Below are positions 1 to 6,410 of a DNA stretch of 21,586 nt, in pieces. The position numbers and the translations under genes were made by a program. The first letter of the stretch is position 1, and every line of letters begins with the position of its first letter. The notes below the pieces were generated by a model that was not told the origin of the DNA, made no database searches, and saw nothing but the letters and a program-made list of their open reading frames with translations. The DNA is taken from positions 1-21,586 of the forward strand of contig CAJGDO010000024.1 of NCBI GenBank assembly GCA_904502225.1, in the 5' to 3' direction. The DNA comes from an uncultured Clostridia bacterium. Its GTDB lineage: Bacteria; Bacillota; Clostridia; Christensenellales; Borkfalkiaceae.

Positions 1-391
1 ATAATTCGTAAGCGAATAAGTTTGCTTCGTCACCACCAGCACCGCCACGAATTTCCATAATAACGTTTTTGTCATCATTTGGGTCTTTTGGCAACAACAA
101 AATCTTTAACTCGTCTGAAATTTGTGCAATCTTTTCTTTACAAGCTTGGAATTCTTCTTGCATAAGTGCTTTCATTTCAGCATCAGTTTCAAGTGGCATC
201 ATTTCTTTTAATTCGTCTTGTTCTTTAACCACTTTTTTATATTCTAAATATTTTTCTACCGTTTCGGTCATGTCAGAAAGCTCTTTTGTATATGCACGCC
301 ACTCGTTAATTTTAGCAATAACTTCGCTATCACTAACTAACTCGTTTAACTTTTCATACCTATCTAACATTTTGTCAAGTTTTTTAAACAT
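1..391 (-). CDS. prfA: Peptide chain release factor 1, N-terminal part (cut by window edge)
   Basis: RF1 recognises UAA and UAG stop codons on the ribosome and triggers peptide release. Only the first 130 codons are inside the window. The protein starts MFKKLDKMLDRYEKLNEL and contains the long helical N-terminal domain. It then reaches the family signature GGAGGDEANLFAYEL just before the edge; this is the start of the release-factor core domain. The GGQ loop, the target of PrmC methylation, must lie outside the window. The ATG overlaps the stop codon of the upstream prmC fusion by one base (TAATG), so the two genes are almost certainly translationally coupled. Placing RF1 directly after its own methyltransferase is the common arrangement. 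RF1 rather than RF2 is inferred from the N-terminal sequence and the prmC linkage. Confidence 0.95.
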   Translation of the reverse strand, partial: MFKKLDKMLDRYEKLNELVSDSEVIAKINEWRAYTKELSDMTETVEKYLEYKKVVKEQDELKEMMPLETDAEMKALMQEEFQACKEKIAQISDELKILLLPKDPNDDKNVIMEIRGGAGGDEANLFAYEL

Positions 392-2187
392 TAAAGCACC
401 GCCTTAACTATTCTTTCAATTTCGTTATAATCTTTTATTATTTCAACTTTTGTAAAGCCGATAAGCAAATCCTTAATATCTTGTGCTTGCCCAACACCAC
501 ATTCCAAAAGCAAAATTCCATTTTCTTTCAAATGATTTTTTGAATTTTTTGCAATTTCACGGTAAAAATCTAAACCGTCCTCGCCACCGTCAAGTGCCAA
601 ATTTGGCTCAAAATCTCTAACTTCGCTTTGCAAAGTCAATATATCCTGACTTTTTATATATGGCGGATTAGAAACAATAAGGTCAAATTTCTTATCTTCT
701 AATTGACTAAACATATCGCTTTTAACAAACTCAACGTTTGCGTTGTTATTTTTTGCATTTTCTTTTGCAAGATTTAACGCATCTATGCTTATATCAACAG
801 CAATAACGTTTGCATTTGTTTCTTTATTAATAGCAATAGCAATCGCACCACTGCCCGTGCATAAATCTAGAACGTTGCTATCCTTATCAACGCACTTTTT
901 CGCTTGTTCAACAAGCAACTCTGTTTCCGGTCTTGGAATAAGCACCCTTTCATCAACTTTAATAATATATCCAAAAAAATCCACGTCGCCAATGCAATAC
1001 CAAAGTGGCCTGCCCGTAATACGCTCATTCACCACCCCGTTTATTTTTTCAATAAATTTTGGCGAAACCATATCATCTGTGTCAATTTCATCACGCTTAA
1101 TATCTAAACATAATGATATTATCCACTCTGCTTCGGCTTGTTCATCAATTCCGTTTTCGTTTAGCGTTTTTATAACGCTTTGTAGTATTTCTTTACGTTT
1201 TTTTGGAATTATAAACTCTTGTTCTAATATGTTTGGGTTATTATCCATTTCATAAACAGTCATAAACGCTTTTATTGCAACTTCAATCATATCGTCAGTT
1301 GGTTCACGGGTTGTAATCTTTTGCAACAACATTCCCGGCACTTTTAACGGCAAAACGAGTTTTGACTTGGTTTTTGCAAGAAGTTTAAGCAATTCATACG
1401 ATAAACCTGCAACAATTGGCAACAATGCAATTTTCAATAAAATTCTTAATAATTTTTCAACGTTTTGACCAATTATGCTTTCAGCGACGGCAAAAGTAAT
1501 AATGCTTATTACCATAACGAAAACCATAAAAGTCGTTCCGCATCTATCGTGAATTTTAGAGCATTGTTTTGCATTTTCAACAGTCAATTCTTTGCCACTT
1601 TCAAAGCAAGAAATAGTCTTATGCTCTGCCCCGTGATACATAAACGTTCTTCTTATATCCTTAATCAGCGAAGAAAGATAAACGTATCCAACAAAAATTA
1701 AAAGTTTAAGCCCACCTTCAATAAAACTTTTTGCCCAAACGCCAAACTTAACAGAAAAAAGGCTTTCTAACCCCGTTCTAATTAACTGTGGCAAAAACAT
1801 AAAAAGCAAAATTGCAAGGGCAAAACCAAGCACAAGCGAAATTGTTGAAATAACGCTCATTACGTTGATTTTTAATTTACTTGCTAAAAACTTTTCAAAC
1901 TTTGTCGGCTCTTCTTCACCAAAAACTTCGGCAGAACGCATTAAAACTTTTGTGCCCACAACAAGCGAACTGATAAACGAAACAACACCACGAATAATAG
2001 GCAACCTAAAAAACAGGTTCTTTTTATCTTGAGCCTTTACACGCTTGGTTTCTAAACGAATAACACCGTCCTCATCACGAACGGCTGTTGCCATAGCGGT
2101 TTTTCCACGCATCATAACGCCTTCTATAACCGCTTGTCCACCGATAGAAACTTGTTTTTCATTTTGATTGTTCTTTGATTTTGACAT
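391..2187 (-). CDS. prmC: DUF1385 membrane domain fused to release factor glutamine methyltransferase PrmC
   Basis: One uninterrupted frame of 598 codons joins two normally separate proteins. Residues 15-310 are a DUF1385 (YqhQ-type) domain of unknown function: GGQAVIEGVMMRG at 16-28, about four hydrophobic segments (roughly 66-83, 108-136, 158-176, 216-240), and YHGAEHKTISCFE at 184-196. Residues 325-598 are a full PrmC: helical N-terminal domain, IPRPETE at 417-423, SAM-binding DLCTGSGAIA at 441-450 and catalytic NPPY at 507-510. PrmC methylates the glutamine of the GGQ motif in RF1 and RF2 using SAM; the fusion would tether this activity to the membrane (inference). The ATG at 2187 lacks a well-spaced ribosome-binding site. 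A TTG at 2205 adds six residues but sits only one base after GGAG, so I prefer the ATG. The stop overlaps the prfA start. Confidence 0.93.
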   Translation of the reverse strand: MSKSKNNQNEKQVSIGGQAVIEGVMMRGKTAMATAVRDEDGVIRLETKRVKAQDKKNLFFRLPIIRGVVSFISSLVVGTKVLMRSAEVFGEEEPTKFEKFLASKLKINVMSVISTISLVLGFALAILLFMFLPQLIRTGLESLFSVKFGVWAKSFIEGGLKLLIFVGYVYLSSLIKDIRRTFMYHGAEHKTISCFESGKELTVENAKQCSKIHDRCGTTFMVFVMVISIITFAVAESIIGQNVEKLLRILLKIALLPIVAGLSYELLKLLAKTKSKLVLPLKVPGMLLQKITTREPTDDMIEVAIKAFMTVYEMDNNPNILEQEFIIPKKRKEILQSVIKTLNENGIDEQAEAEWIISLCLDIKRDEIDTDDMVSPKFIEKINGVVNERITGRPLWYCIGDVDFFGYIIKVDERVLIPRPETELLVEQAKKCVDKDSNVLDLCTGSGAIAIAINKETNANVIAVDISIDALNLAKENAKNNNANVEFVKSDMFSQLEDKKFDLIVSNPPYIKSQDILTLQSEVRDFEPNLALDGGEDGLDFYREIAKNSKNHLKENGILLLECGVGQAQDIKDLLIGFTKVEIIKDYNEIERIVKAVL

Positions 2188-2221
2188 TAAGACTAACCCG
2201 CCCAAACTCCAACTTTTGATT

Positions 2222-2261
2222 ATAAAAAAGGCTTTAAGAAGTTAGACACTCTTAAAGCCTT
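2222..2261 (-). terminator. Intrinsic terminator after rpmE
   Basis: A perfect 12-bp inverted repeat (AAGGCTTTAAGA at 2228-2239 with TCTTAAAGCCTT at 2250-2261, 10-nt loop) is followed on the minus strand by a run of six T. It lies 13 bases past the rpmE stop and before the prmC fusion, so it probably reduces readthrough from rpmE. I see no clear separate promoter for the fusion gene. Confidence 0.85.
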
Positions 2262-2274
2262 GCAATATAGCGAA

Positions 2275-2484
2275 CTATTTTGCTTTGCCATATCTCTTGT
2301 TGAATTTATCAACACGGCCACCGGTATCAACCAACTTTTGTTTTCCCGTAAAGAAAGGATGACATTTACTGCAAATATCAACTTTAATTACATCGCCTTT
2401 TTTAGTTGAACCTGTTTTAAAAGTTTCACCACAAGCACATACTACTGTAACTTCGTGATAATCTGGATGAATAGATTCTTTCAT
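2275..2484 (-). CDS. rpmE: 50S ribosomal protein L31 (zinc-binding type)
   Basis: A 69-residue protein that begins MKESIHPDYHEVTVVCACGE and ends with the family tail GGRVDKFNKRYGKAK. The four cysteines C16, C18, C37 and C40 (CxC and CxxC pairs) mark it as the zinc-binding (C+) form of L31, which sits at the central protuberance of the 50S subunit and bridges to the 30S. Length is normal. The ATG has a clear AGAGGTG site six bases upstream. The gene has its own promoter and terminator. Its position ahead of DUF1385, prmC and prfA is the usual clostridial order. Confidence 0.97.
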   Translation of the reverse strand: MKESIHPDYHEVTVVCACGETFKTGSTKKGDVIKVDICSKCHPFFTGKQKLVDTGGRVDKFNKRYGKAK

Positions 2485-2515
2485 AGCGCACCTCTTTTTA
2501 CTGATTTACTGTGTT

Positions 2516-2544
2516 ATTATATTATATTTTGCAAATATAGTCAA
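2516..2544 (-). promoter_or_regulatory. Sigma-A type promoter of rpmE
   Basis: On the minus strand TTGACT (2544-2539), a 17-base spacer and TATAAT (2521-2516) form a near-consensus vegetative promoter. The start point would lie about 25 bases before the rpmE ATG. Confidence 0.8.
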
Positions 2545-2611
2545 ACATATTTCGCTAAATTTGTAAAAAAAACCAAAAACTTTTAATAAACAACTTGTGC
2601 CCTTATTTTAG

Positions 2612-2640
2612 TTGCATTTTTTTCTTTTTTGTAATATAAT
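2612..2640 (+). promoter_or_regulatory. Sigma-A type promoter of the MDR-like gene
   Basis: TTGCAT at 2612-2617, a T-rich 17-base spacer and TATAAT at 2635-2640 point to the gene starting at 2670. It is divergent from the rpmE promoter, with about 70 bases between the two -35 boxes. Confidence 0.8.
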
Positions 2641-2669
2641 GAATTAAATTTTTGTTTCAAGGAGTCCAA

Positions 2670-3686
2670 ATGAAAGGTTGGAAGATTGTTGCACCTTCTC
2701 AAATTGAAGAGCACGAAATAATTGAATCGCCAGAATCAAGCACGCTTTCTAAAGTTAAAATTACCAAAGCGTTAATTTCCTTGTCTGACGTCCTTACTTT
2801 TAAAGGTGAATCTGATTATAACGACGTTATTCTTGGCAAAGCGGGAATTGGCATTGTTTCTGAAACCGAAACCAACCTTTTTGGCTTGGAAAAAGGCCAA
2901 CACGTTTACGTTGAACCTTATAAACAATGCAACGAATGTTATAACTGTAAAAGTGGCAACACCAATAAATGCTTAAACTTCCAAATTGCTGGTGAAGATT
3001 ATAACGGCTTTTTAAGTGATTTTACCGCCGTTTCTTCTGACAGGCTTTTTGTTTTGCCTGAAAGTGTGCCTGATTTAGAAGCACTTTTTATTGAGCATAT
3101 CTCTCTCGCCATCGCCGTTATTGATAAGTTAGGCATTCAAAAGGGCGATTACGTGTCTATTGTTGGTGCAAACAACTTCGGCAACATTTTGGCTCAACTT
3201 TTAATCTATTATCAAGCAGTTCCTATCGTTCTAACAACAAATGATGAAGATTACCAAATTGCAAAAAATTCAGGTATTTATTACGTGTTAAATCAAGACG
3301 ATAATTGGAACAAAGAAGTTATGTCAATCACAAGCGGAAGACTTACAAAAAGCGTTGTTTATATTTCAGATTGCAACATTCCAATAACAAAAGCGTTTGC
3401 TCTTGCTTCATATAACGCAAGCGTTGCATTTACGGGTTCTTCTTTTAAGAATACCCCTGTTTACTTCTCACAAGCAATTAAAAAACAGTTGAATATTCAA
3501 TGCATAAACGGTGGATTTGGCAACACTGCCACAAGCATTAATATTATTGCTAACAAAGCAATCAACTTGTCCCACCTAAAACTTGATACTTCAACTTATG
3601 ACAACGTGCCTTCTACCCTTGAAAAAATGAGCGATATGCTTGATAACGAAGGAAAAATTTACGAAACAGTTGTAGATTTAGTATAA
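2670..3686 (+). CDS. Zinc-type MDR dehydrogenase-like protein lacking catalytic zinc ligands
   Basis: A 338-residue protein with the layout of the medium-chain dehydrogenase/reductase superfamily (alcohol and sorbitol dehydrogenases): GroES-like domain, then a nucleotide-binding domain from about residue 160. The structural zinc lobe is intact (C87, C90, C93 and C101 in QCNECYNCKSGNTNKC). The catalytic zinc site is not. The usual GICGSD is ISLSD (S37 where Cys is expected), and the usual GHE is GKA at 56-58. The Rossmann loop reads VGANNFGN at 165-172, with the middle glycine of GxGxxG replaced by Asn. It may bind a nucleotide without normal zinc chemistry, or have a non-catalytic role; substrate unknown. 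The start is the ATG at 2670, six bases after GGAG; a TTG at 2652 has no site. The gene stands alone between its own promoter and terminator. Confidence 0.85.
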   Translation: MKGWKIVAPSQIEEHEIIESPESSTLSKVKITKALISLSDVLTFKGESDYNDVILGKAGIGIVSETETNLFGLEKGQHVYVEPYKQCNECYNCKSGNTNKCLNFQIAGEDYNGFLSDFTAVSSDRLFVLPESVPDLEALFIEHISLAIAVIDKLGIQKGDYVSIVGANNFGNILAQLLIYYQAVPIVLTTNDEDYQIAKNSGIYYVLNQDDNWNKEVMSITSGRLTKSVVYISDCNIPITKAFALASYNASVAFTGSSFKNTPVYFSQAIKKQLNIQCINGGFGNTATSINIIANKAINLSHLKLDTSTYDNVPSTLEKMSDMLDNEGKIYETVVDLV

Positions 3687-3701
3687 TTAAACTTAAATGA
3701 A

Positions 3702-3735
3702 AAAGCCACCAATTTTGGTGGCTTTATTTTATTCT
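3702..3735. terminator. Bidirectional intrinsic terminator between MDR-like gene and spoVM
   Basis: AAAGCCACCA (3702-3711) pairs with TGGTGGCTTT (3716-3725) around a 4-base loop. T-rich sequence follows on the plus strand (ATTTTATT) and on the minus strand (TTTTTCATTT), so it can end both convergent transcripts. The spoVM stop codon lies in its flank. Confidence 0.88.
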
Positions 3736-3809
3736 TTACACTTTTTGCCGAATAAAATTCTTAAAATTCCCCTTATCATCCTTGGTGGTTTAACACAACA
3801 AATTCTCAT
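3729..3809 (-). CDS. spoVM: SpoVM-like 26-residue sporulation peptide
   Basis: The ATG at 3809 opens a 26-codon frame ending TAA at 3729-3731. Its length equals that of Bacillus subtilis SpoVM as I recall it. Eight positions are identical (M1, K7, P9, G14, I15, R17, G21, K25), and about ten more are conservative changes, including the basic/hydrophobic pattern of the amphipathic helix. P9, important in SpoVM, is present. SpoVM is made in the mother cell, binds the convex forespore membrane and recruits the coat ATPase SpoIVA. Position supports the call: in B. subtilis spoVM lies just downstream of rsgA-rpe (with thiN between). The start has AGAGGTG eight bases upstream, but that site is buried in a hairpin. 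Two extra cysteine pairs/positions (C4, C5, C24) differ from the B. subtilis peptide. Confidence 0.85.
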   Translation of the reverse strand: MRICCVKPPRMIRGILRILFGKKCKE

Positions 3810-3813
3810 AATA

Positions 3814-3847
3814 AAACACCTCTCATATTAGTATATGCGAGGTGTTT
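3814..3847 (-). promoter_or_regulatory. Hairpin covering the spoVM ribosome-binding site; possible sporulation promoter inside
   Basis: AAACACCTC (3814-3822) and GAGGTGTTT (3839-3847) form a 9-bp stem; CATAT (3824-3828) and ATATG (3833-3837) extend it by 5 bp after one mismatch, closing a 4-base loop. In the minus-strand RNA the 3' arm is the GAGGTG Shine-Dalgarno of spoVM, and it runs into UUUUAUU, so it could also act as an attenuator after rpe. The minus-strand octamer CATATACT (3837-3830) matches seven of eight positions of the sigma-E -10 consensus as I know it, and the sigma-K form CATAnnnTA. A good -35 is not visible. The structure is directly seen; its function is inferred. Confidence 0.6.
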
Positions 3848-3865
3848 AGTTTTGTGTTAAAATAA

Positions 3866-4522
3866 TTAAATTTCTCTTAAATCTTTAATAATCTTTGCCC
3901 TATCTTTTTCGTTAAACACAGTGCTACCAGCAACGATAACGTTTGCACCTGCATCTTTAACAAGTTTAACGTTTTCTTTTGTAATACCACCATCAATTTC
4001 AAGGTCAATATCTTTGCCTGACTTTTCGATAAGTTTTCTTGCTTGTTCAATTTTAGGCAATACGTCTGGGATAAACTTTTGACCTCCAAAACCTGGGTAA
4101 ACGCTCATAAGTAAAATCATATCGCAAAGTTCAACAACGTCTGCAATCTTTTCAACAGGCGTGTCTGGATTAATAACAACACCACACTTAACGCCCAAAT
4201 CTTTAATTGCCTTTAAGGTTTCAGCAAGTTTATCGCCACATGCTTCATAGTGAACGGTTATAATATCAGCACCTGCGTCAGCAAATTGTTTAATATAATT
4301 CCAAGGGTTTACAATCATAAGGTGCACGTCAAAAATAGCCTTGCTATATGGTCTTATTTCTTTAATGAACTTTGGGCCAAACGAAATGTTTTTAACAAAA
4401 CTTCCGTCCATAACGTCAAGGTGCACAAAATCTGCTCCGTTTAATGTAATTTGTTCCATTTCAACGCCTGCTTTTGAAAAGTCAGCCGATAAAAACGATG
4501 GTGCAATTTTAATCTTTTTCAT
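3866..4522 (-). CDS. rpe: Ribulose-phosphate 3-epimerase
   Basis: A cytoplasmic TIM-barrel enzyme that interconverts D-ribulose 5-phosphate and D-xylulose 5-phosphate in the pentose phosphate pathway. The 218 residues include every family signature: APSFLSADFSK at 7-17, VHLDVMDGSFV at 33-43, HLMIVNPW at 67-74, SVYPGFGGQKF at 140-150 and LEIDGGI at 174-180. Metal ligands H34, D36, H67 and D177 are all present, with D36 and D177 as the acid/base pair. The ATG overlaps the end of rsgA by 14 bases and has GGAG nine bases upstream, inside rsgA. The rsgA-rpe pairing is conserved in Firmicutes. Confidence 0.97.
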   Translation of the reverse strand: MKKIKIAPSFLSADFSKAGVEMEQITLNGADFVHLDVMDGSFVKNISFGPKFIKEIRPYSKAIFDVHLMIVNPWNYIKQFADAGADIITVHYEACGDKLAETLKAIKDLGVKCGVVINPDTPVEKIADVVELCDMILLMSVYPGFGGQKFIPDVLPKIEQARKLIEKSGKDIDLEIDGGITKENVKLVKDAGANVIVAGSTVFNEKDRAKIIKDLREI

Positions 4523-5369
4523 AATTTATTCTCCTACTTTGTATTTCTTTATATATTTGAACGTATCTTTCATAGCGTTTTTTTGATAAGATACCATTTT
4601 CAACCAATTCTTTAACCTTACAGTTTGGCTCGCTTACGTGTGAACAGCCACGGAACTTACATTCCCCAGAAACTTCCAAATATTCAGGGTAAAAAATTTT
4701 CAAATCGTTAAGTTCAACGTCCGCATCAATCACAGCAAAACCCGGTGAATCGATAATTTTTATATTTTCACACTCGAATATTTCAGAGCGTGTTGTGGTG
4801 TGCTTACCCCTAACAATTTTTTGGCTTAAATCACCAGTCTTTAATTGCAAAGAAAACATTGCGTTTGTTATCGATGTTTTGCCAACAGCACTTTGCCCTG
4901 CAAAAACAGATAATTTGCCAACTAAAAATTGTTTTAATTCGTCAATGCCTTGACCACTTTTTGAAGAAACTGAAAACATTTTTACGTTTGTGTTTAAATA
5001 TTCAGCCCTTATTTCTTCAAAAAGCACAGCGTCAATATCACTTTTGTTAACAACTATTATAGATTCAACGTTTTCTTTATCTGCATTGACCAAAAGTTTA
5101 TCAAGCAAAAAATAGTCCGGCCTTGGTTCTGGCGAAATAACTGCAACAACGCAGTCAACGTTAGAAACGCTAGGTCTTATAAAACGATTTTTCCTATCTA
5201 AAACCTTAACTATCGTCGTTTTTTCCACCTCAACAAAATCGCCAACTAAAATGCCTTCGCCCTTAATTTTTAAAAGCCCCCTCGCATCGCATTGAACCAA
5301 TTTATCGTTGATTTTAACAAAATATTTATTTGTATGAACTTTGTAAACTTGCCCTAATTCTCTATTCAT
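4509..5369 (-). CDS. rsgA: Ribosome small subunit-dependent GTPase A
   Basis: A circularly permuted GTPase (RsgA/CpgA/YloQ) that checks late 30S maturation. In the 286-residue protein, an N-terminal OB fold (about 1-65) precedes the GTPase, whose motifs appear in permuted order: NKSD (G4) at 108-111, GQSAVGKT (G1) at 158-165, DSPG (G3) at 207-210. The C-terminal zinc finger has C237, C242, H244 and C250. Length is normal. The ATG overlaps the 3' end of rlmN by eight bases, with only an A-rich AGAAGAAA stretch as ribosome-binding site, so translational coupling is likely. In B. subtilis prpC and prkC lie between rlmN and this gene; here there is no room for them. Confidence 0.97.
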   Translation of the reverse strand: MNRELGQVYKVHTNKYFVKINDKLVQCDARGLLKIKGEGILVGDFVEVEKTTIVKVLDRKNRFIRPSVSNVDCVVAVISPEPRPDYFLLDKLLVNADKENVESIIVVNKSDIDAVLFEEIRAEYLNTNVKMFSVSSKSGQGIDELKQFLVGKLSVFAGQSAVGKTSITNAMFSLQLKTGDLSQKIVRGKHTTTRSEIFECENIKIIDSPGFAVIDADVELNDLKIFYPEYLEVSGECKFRGCSHVSEPNCKVKELVENGILSKKRYERYVQIYKEIQSRRINYEKD

Positions 5370-6408
5370 TTTCTTCTAAATATCTTTGCCTTAATTGACC
5401 GCAAGCCCCATCAATATCTTCGCCCATTTTTCTTCTAACAGTCGCCGATAAGCCTGCTTTTTCTAAAACGCCCAAAAACCTATAAGCGTCCTTATCCGTT
5501 CCACATTTAAGGTCGTTTTCTTTAACTTCGTTAAGCCTTATTAAATTAATATGACAAGGTCTGCCACCTAGCAAATTAATAAGTGCTTGAGCGTGCCTTT
5601 GCGTATCGTTTTCACCCTTAATTAAAACATATTCAAATATGTATCTTCTGCCCGTTTTTTCAAAATAATTTGCACAAGCATCTAAAATTTGGTTGATTTT
5701 ATAAGTTTTTGCAACGGGCATTATTTTTTGCCTTTCTTCATCAAAGGGCGAGTGCAAAGAAACGGTTAAATTTATCGACAAGTTTTCATTTGCAAGTTCA
5801 AACATTTTTGGAACAATCCCAGATGTCGATAAACTTATATTTCTTTGGCTAATGTTAATTCCGTTTTTCTCGGAAATAAGCCTAATAAATTTTATGGTGT
5901 TATCATAATTATCAAGTGGTTCGCCACTGCCCATTAAAACGATATTTATAACCTTTCGTTTTTCGCCTATTCCACCGCCCAAAAATCTATTAACGGCAAT
6001 CACTTCGCCTAGAATTTCGCCCGGCTCAAGATTCCTAACTAAACCGTGTAAGCCTGATGCACAAAAAGCACAGTGCATTCTGCAACCAACTTGCGTGGAA
6101 ATGCAAAGCGAATAGCCGTGATTATATTTCATTAAAACGCCTTCAATCACGTTATTGTCTCTTAACGCAAATAAAAACTTCATTGTCCCGTCAACAGACT
6201 CTAAATGCTTTAAAATTTTAACAGGTTGTGCATCAAATTGGCTTTCCAGACGCTCTCTGAACTGTTTAGAAATATCAGTCATTTCACTAAAATCAAGCCC
6301 TAAATGCAATGACCTAAAAATTTGACCTGCCCTAAACTTTTTTTCGCCAAGCGAAGTTATTAAGTTTTCTAACTCAAGATAATTTGAGTTCAATAAACAC
6401 TCTTTCAA
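5362..6408 (-). CDS. rlmN: 23S rRNA (A2503-C2) / tRNA (A37-C2) methyltransferase RlmN
   Basis: A radical SAM enzyme that methylates C2 of A2503 in 23S rRNA and usually of A37 in some tRNAs. The 4Fe-4S cysteines are C109, C113 and C116 (GCRMHCAFC). The two catalytic cysteines of the dual-cysteine mechanism are also there: C102 (seven residues before the cluster) and C336 in GEDIDGACGQLR. GSGEPL at 161-166 and an intact C-terminus support normal activity. The start is uncertain. No ATG is suitably placed: TTG at 6408, ten bases after AAAGAGAG and two bases past the rsmB stop, is listed. A second TTG at 6393 with AAAGAG six bases upstream is possible. Confidence 0.96.
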   Translation of the reverse strand: MKECLLNSNYLELENLITSLGEKKFRAGQIFRSLHLGLDFSEMTDISKQFRERLESQFDAQPVKILKHLESVDGTMKFLFALRDNNVIEGVLMKYNHGYSLCISTQVGCRMHCAFCASGLHGLVRNLEPGEILGEVIAVNRFLGGGIGEKRKVINIVLMGSGEPLDNYDNTIKFIRLISEKNGINISQRNISLSTSGIVPKMFELANENLSINLTVSLHSPFDEERQKIMPVAKTYKINQILDACANYFEKTGRRYIFEYVLIKGENDTQRHAQALINLLGGRPCHINLIRLNEVKENDLKCGTDKDAYRFLGVLEKAGLSATVRRKMGEDIDGACGQLRQRYLEENE

Positions 6409-6410
6409 AA

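Noticed and set aside
69..407. Plus-strand open frame of 112 codons
   Set aside because: It lies antisense to prfA, lacks a ribosome-binding site, and its serine/phenylalanine-rich translation is the typical mirror of an AT-rich gene.
743..1255. Plus-strand open frame of 170 codons within the prmC fusion
   Set aside because: It is antisense to the conserved PrmC domain, has no family signature and a low-complexity hydrophobic/serine composition.
2187..2205. TTG start for the DUF1385-PrmC fusion
   Set aside because: The GGAG before it is only one base away, too close to act, and the extra residues are not part of the DUF1385 family start.
2652..2670. TTG start for the MDR-like gene
   Set aside because: The GGAG at 2661-2664 fits the ATG at 2670, and the TTG has no site of its own.
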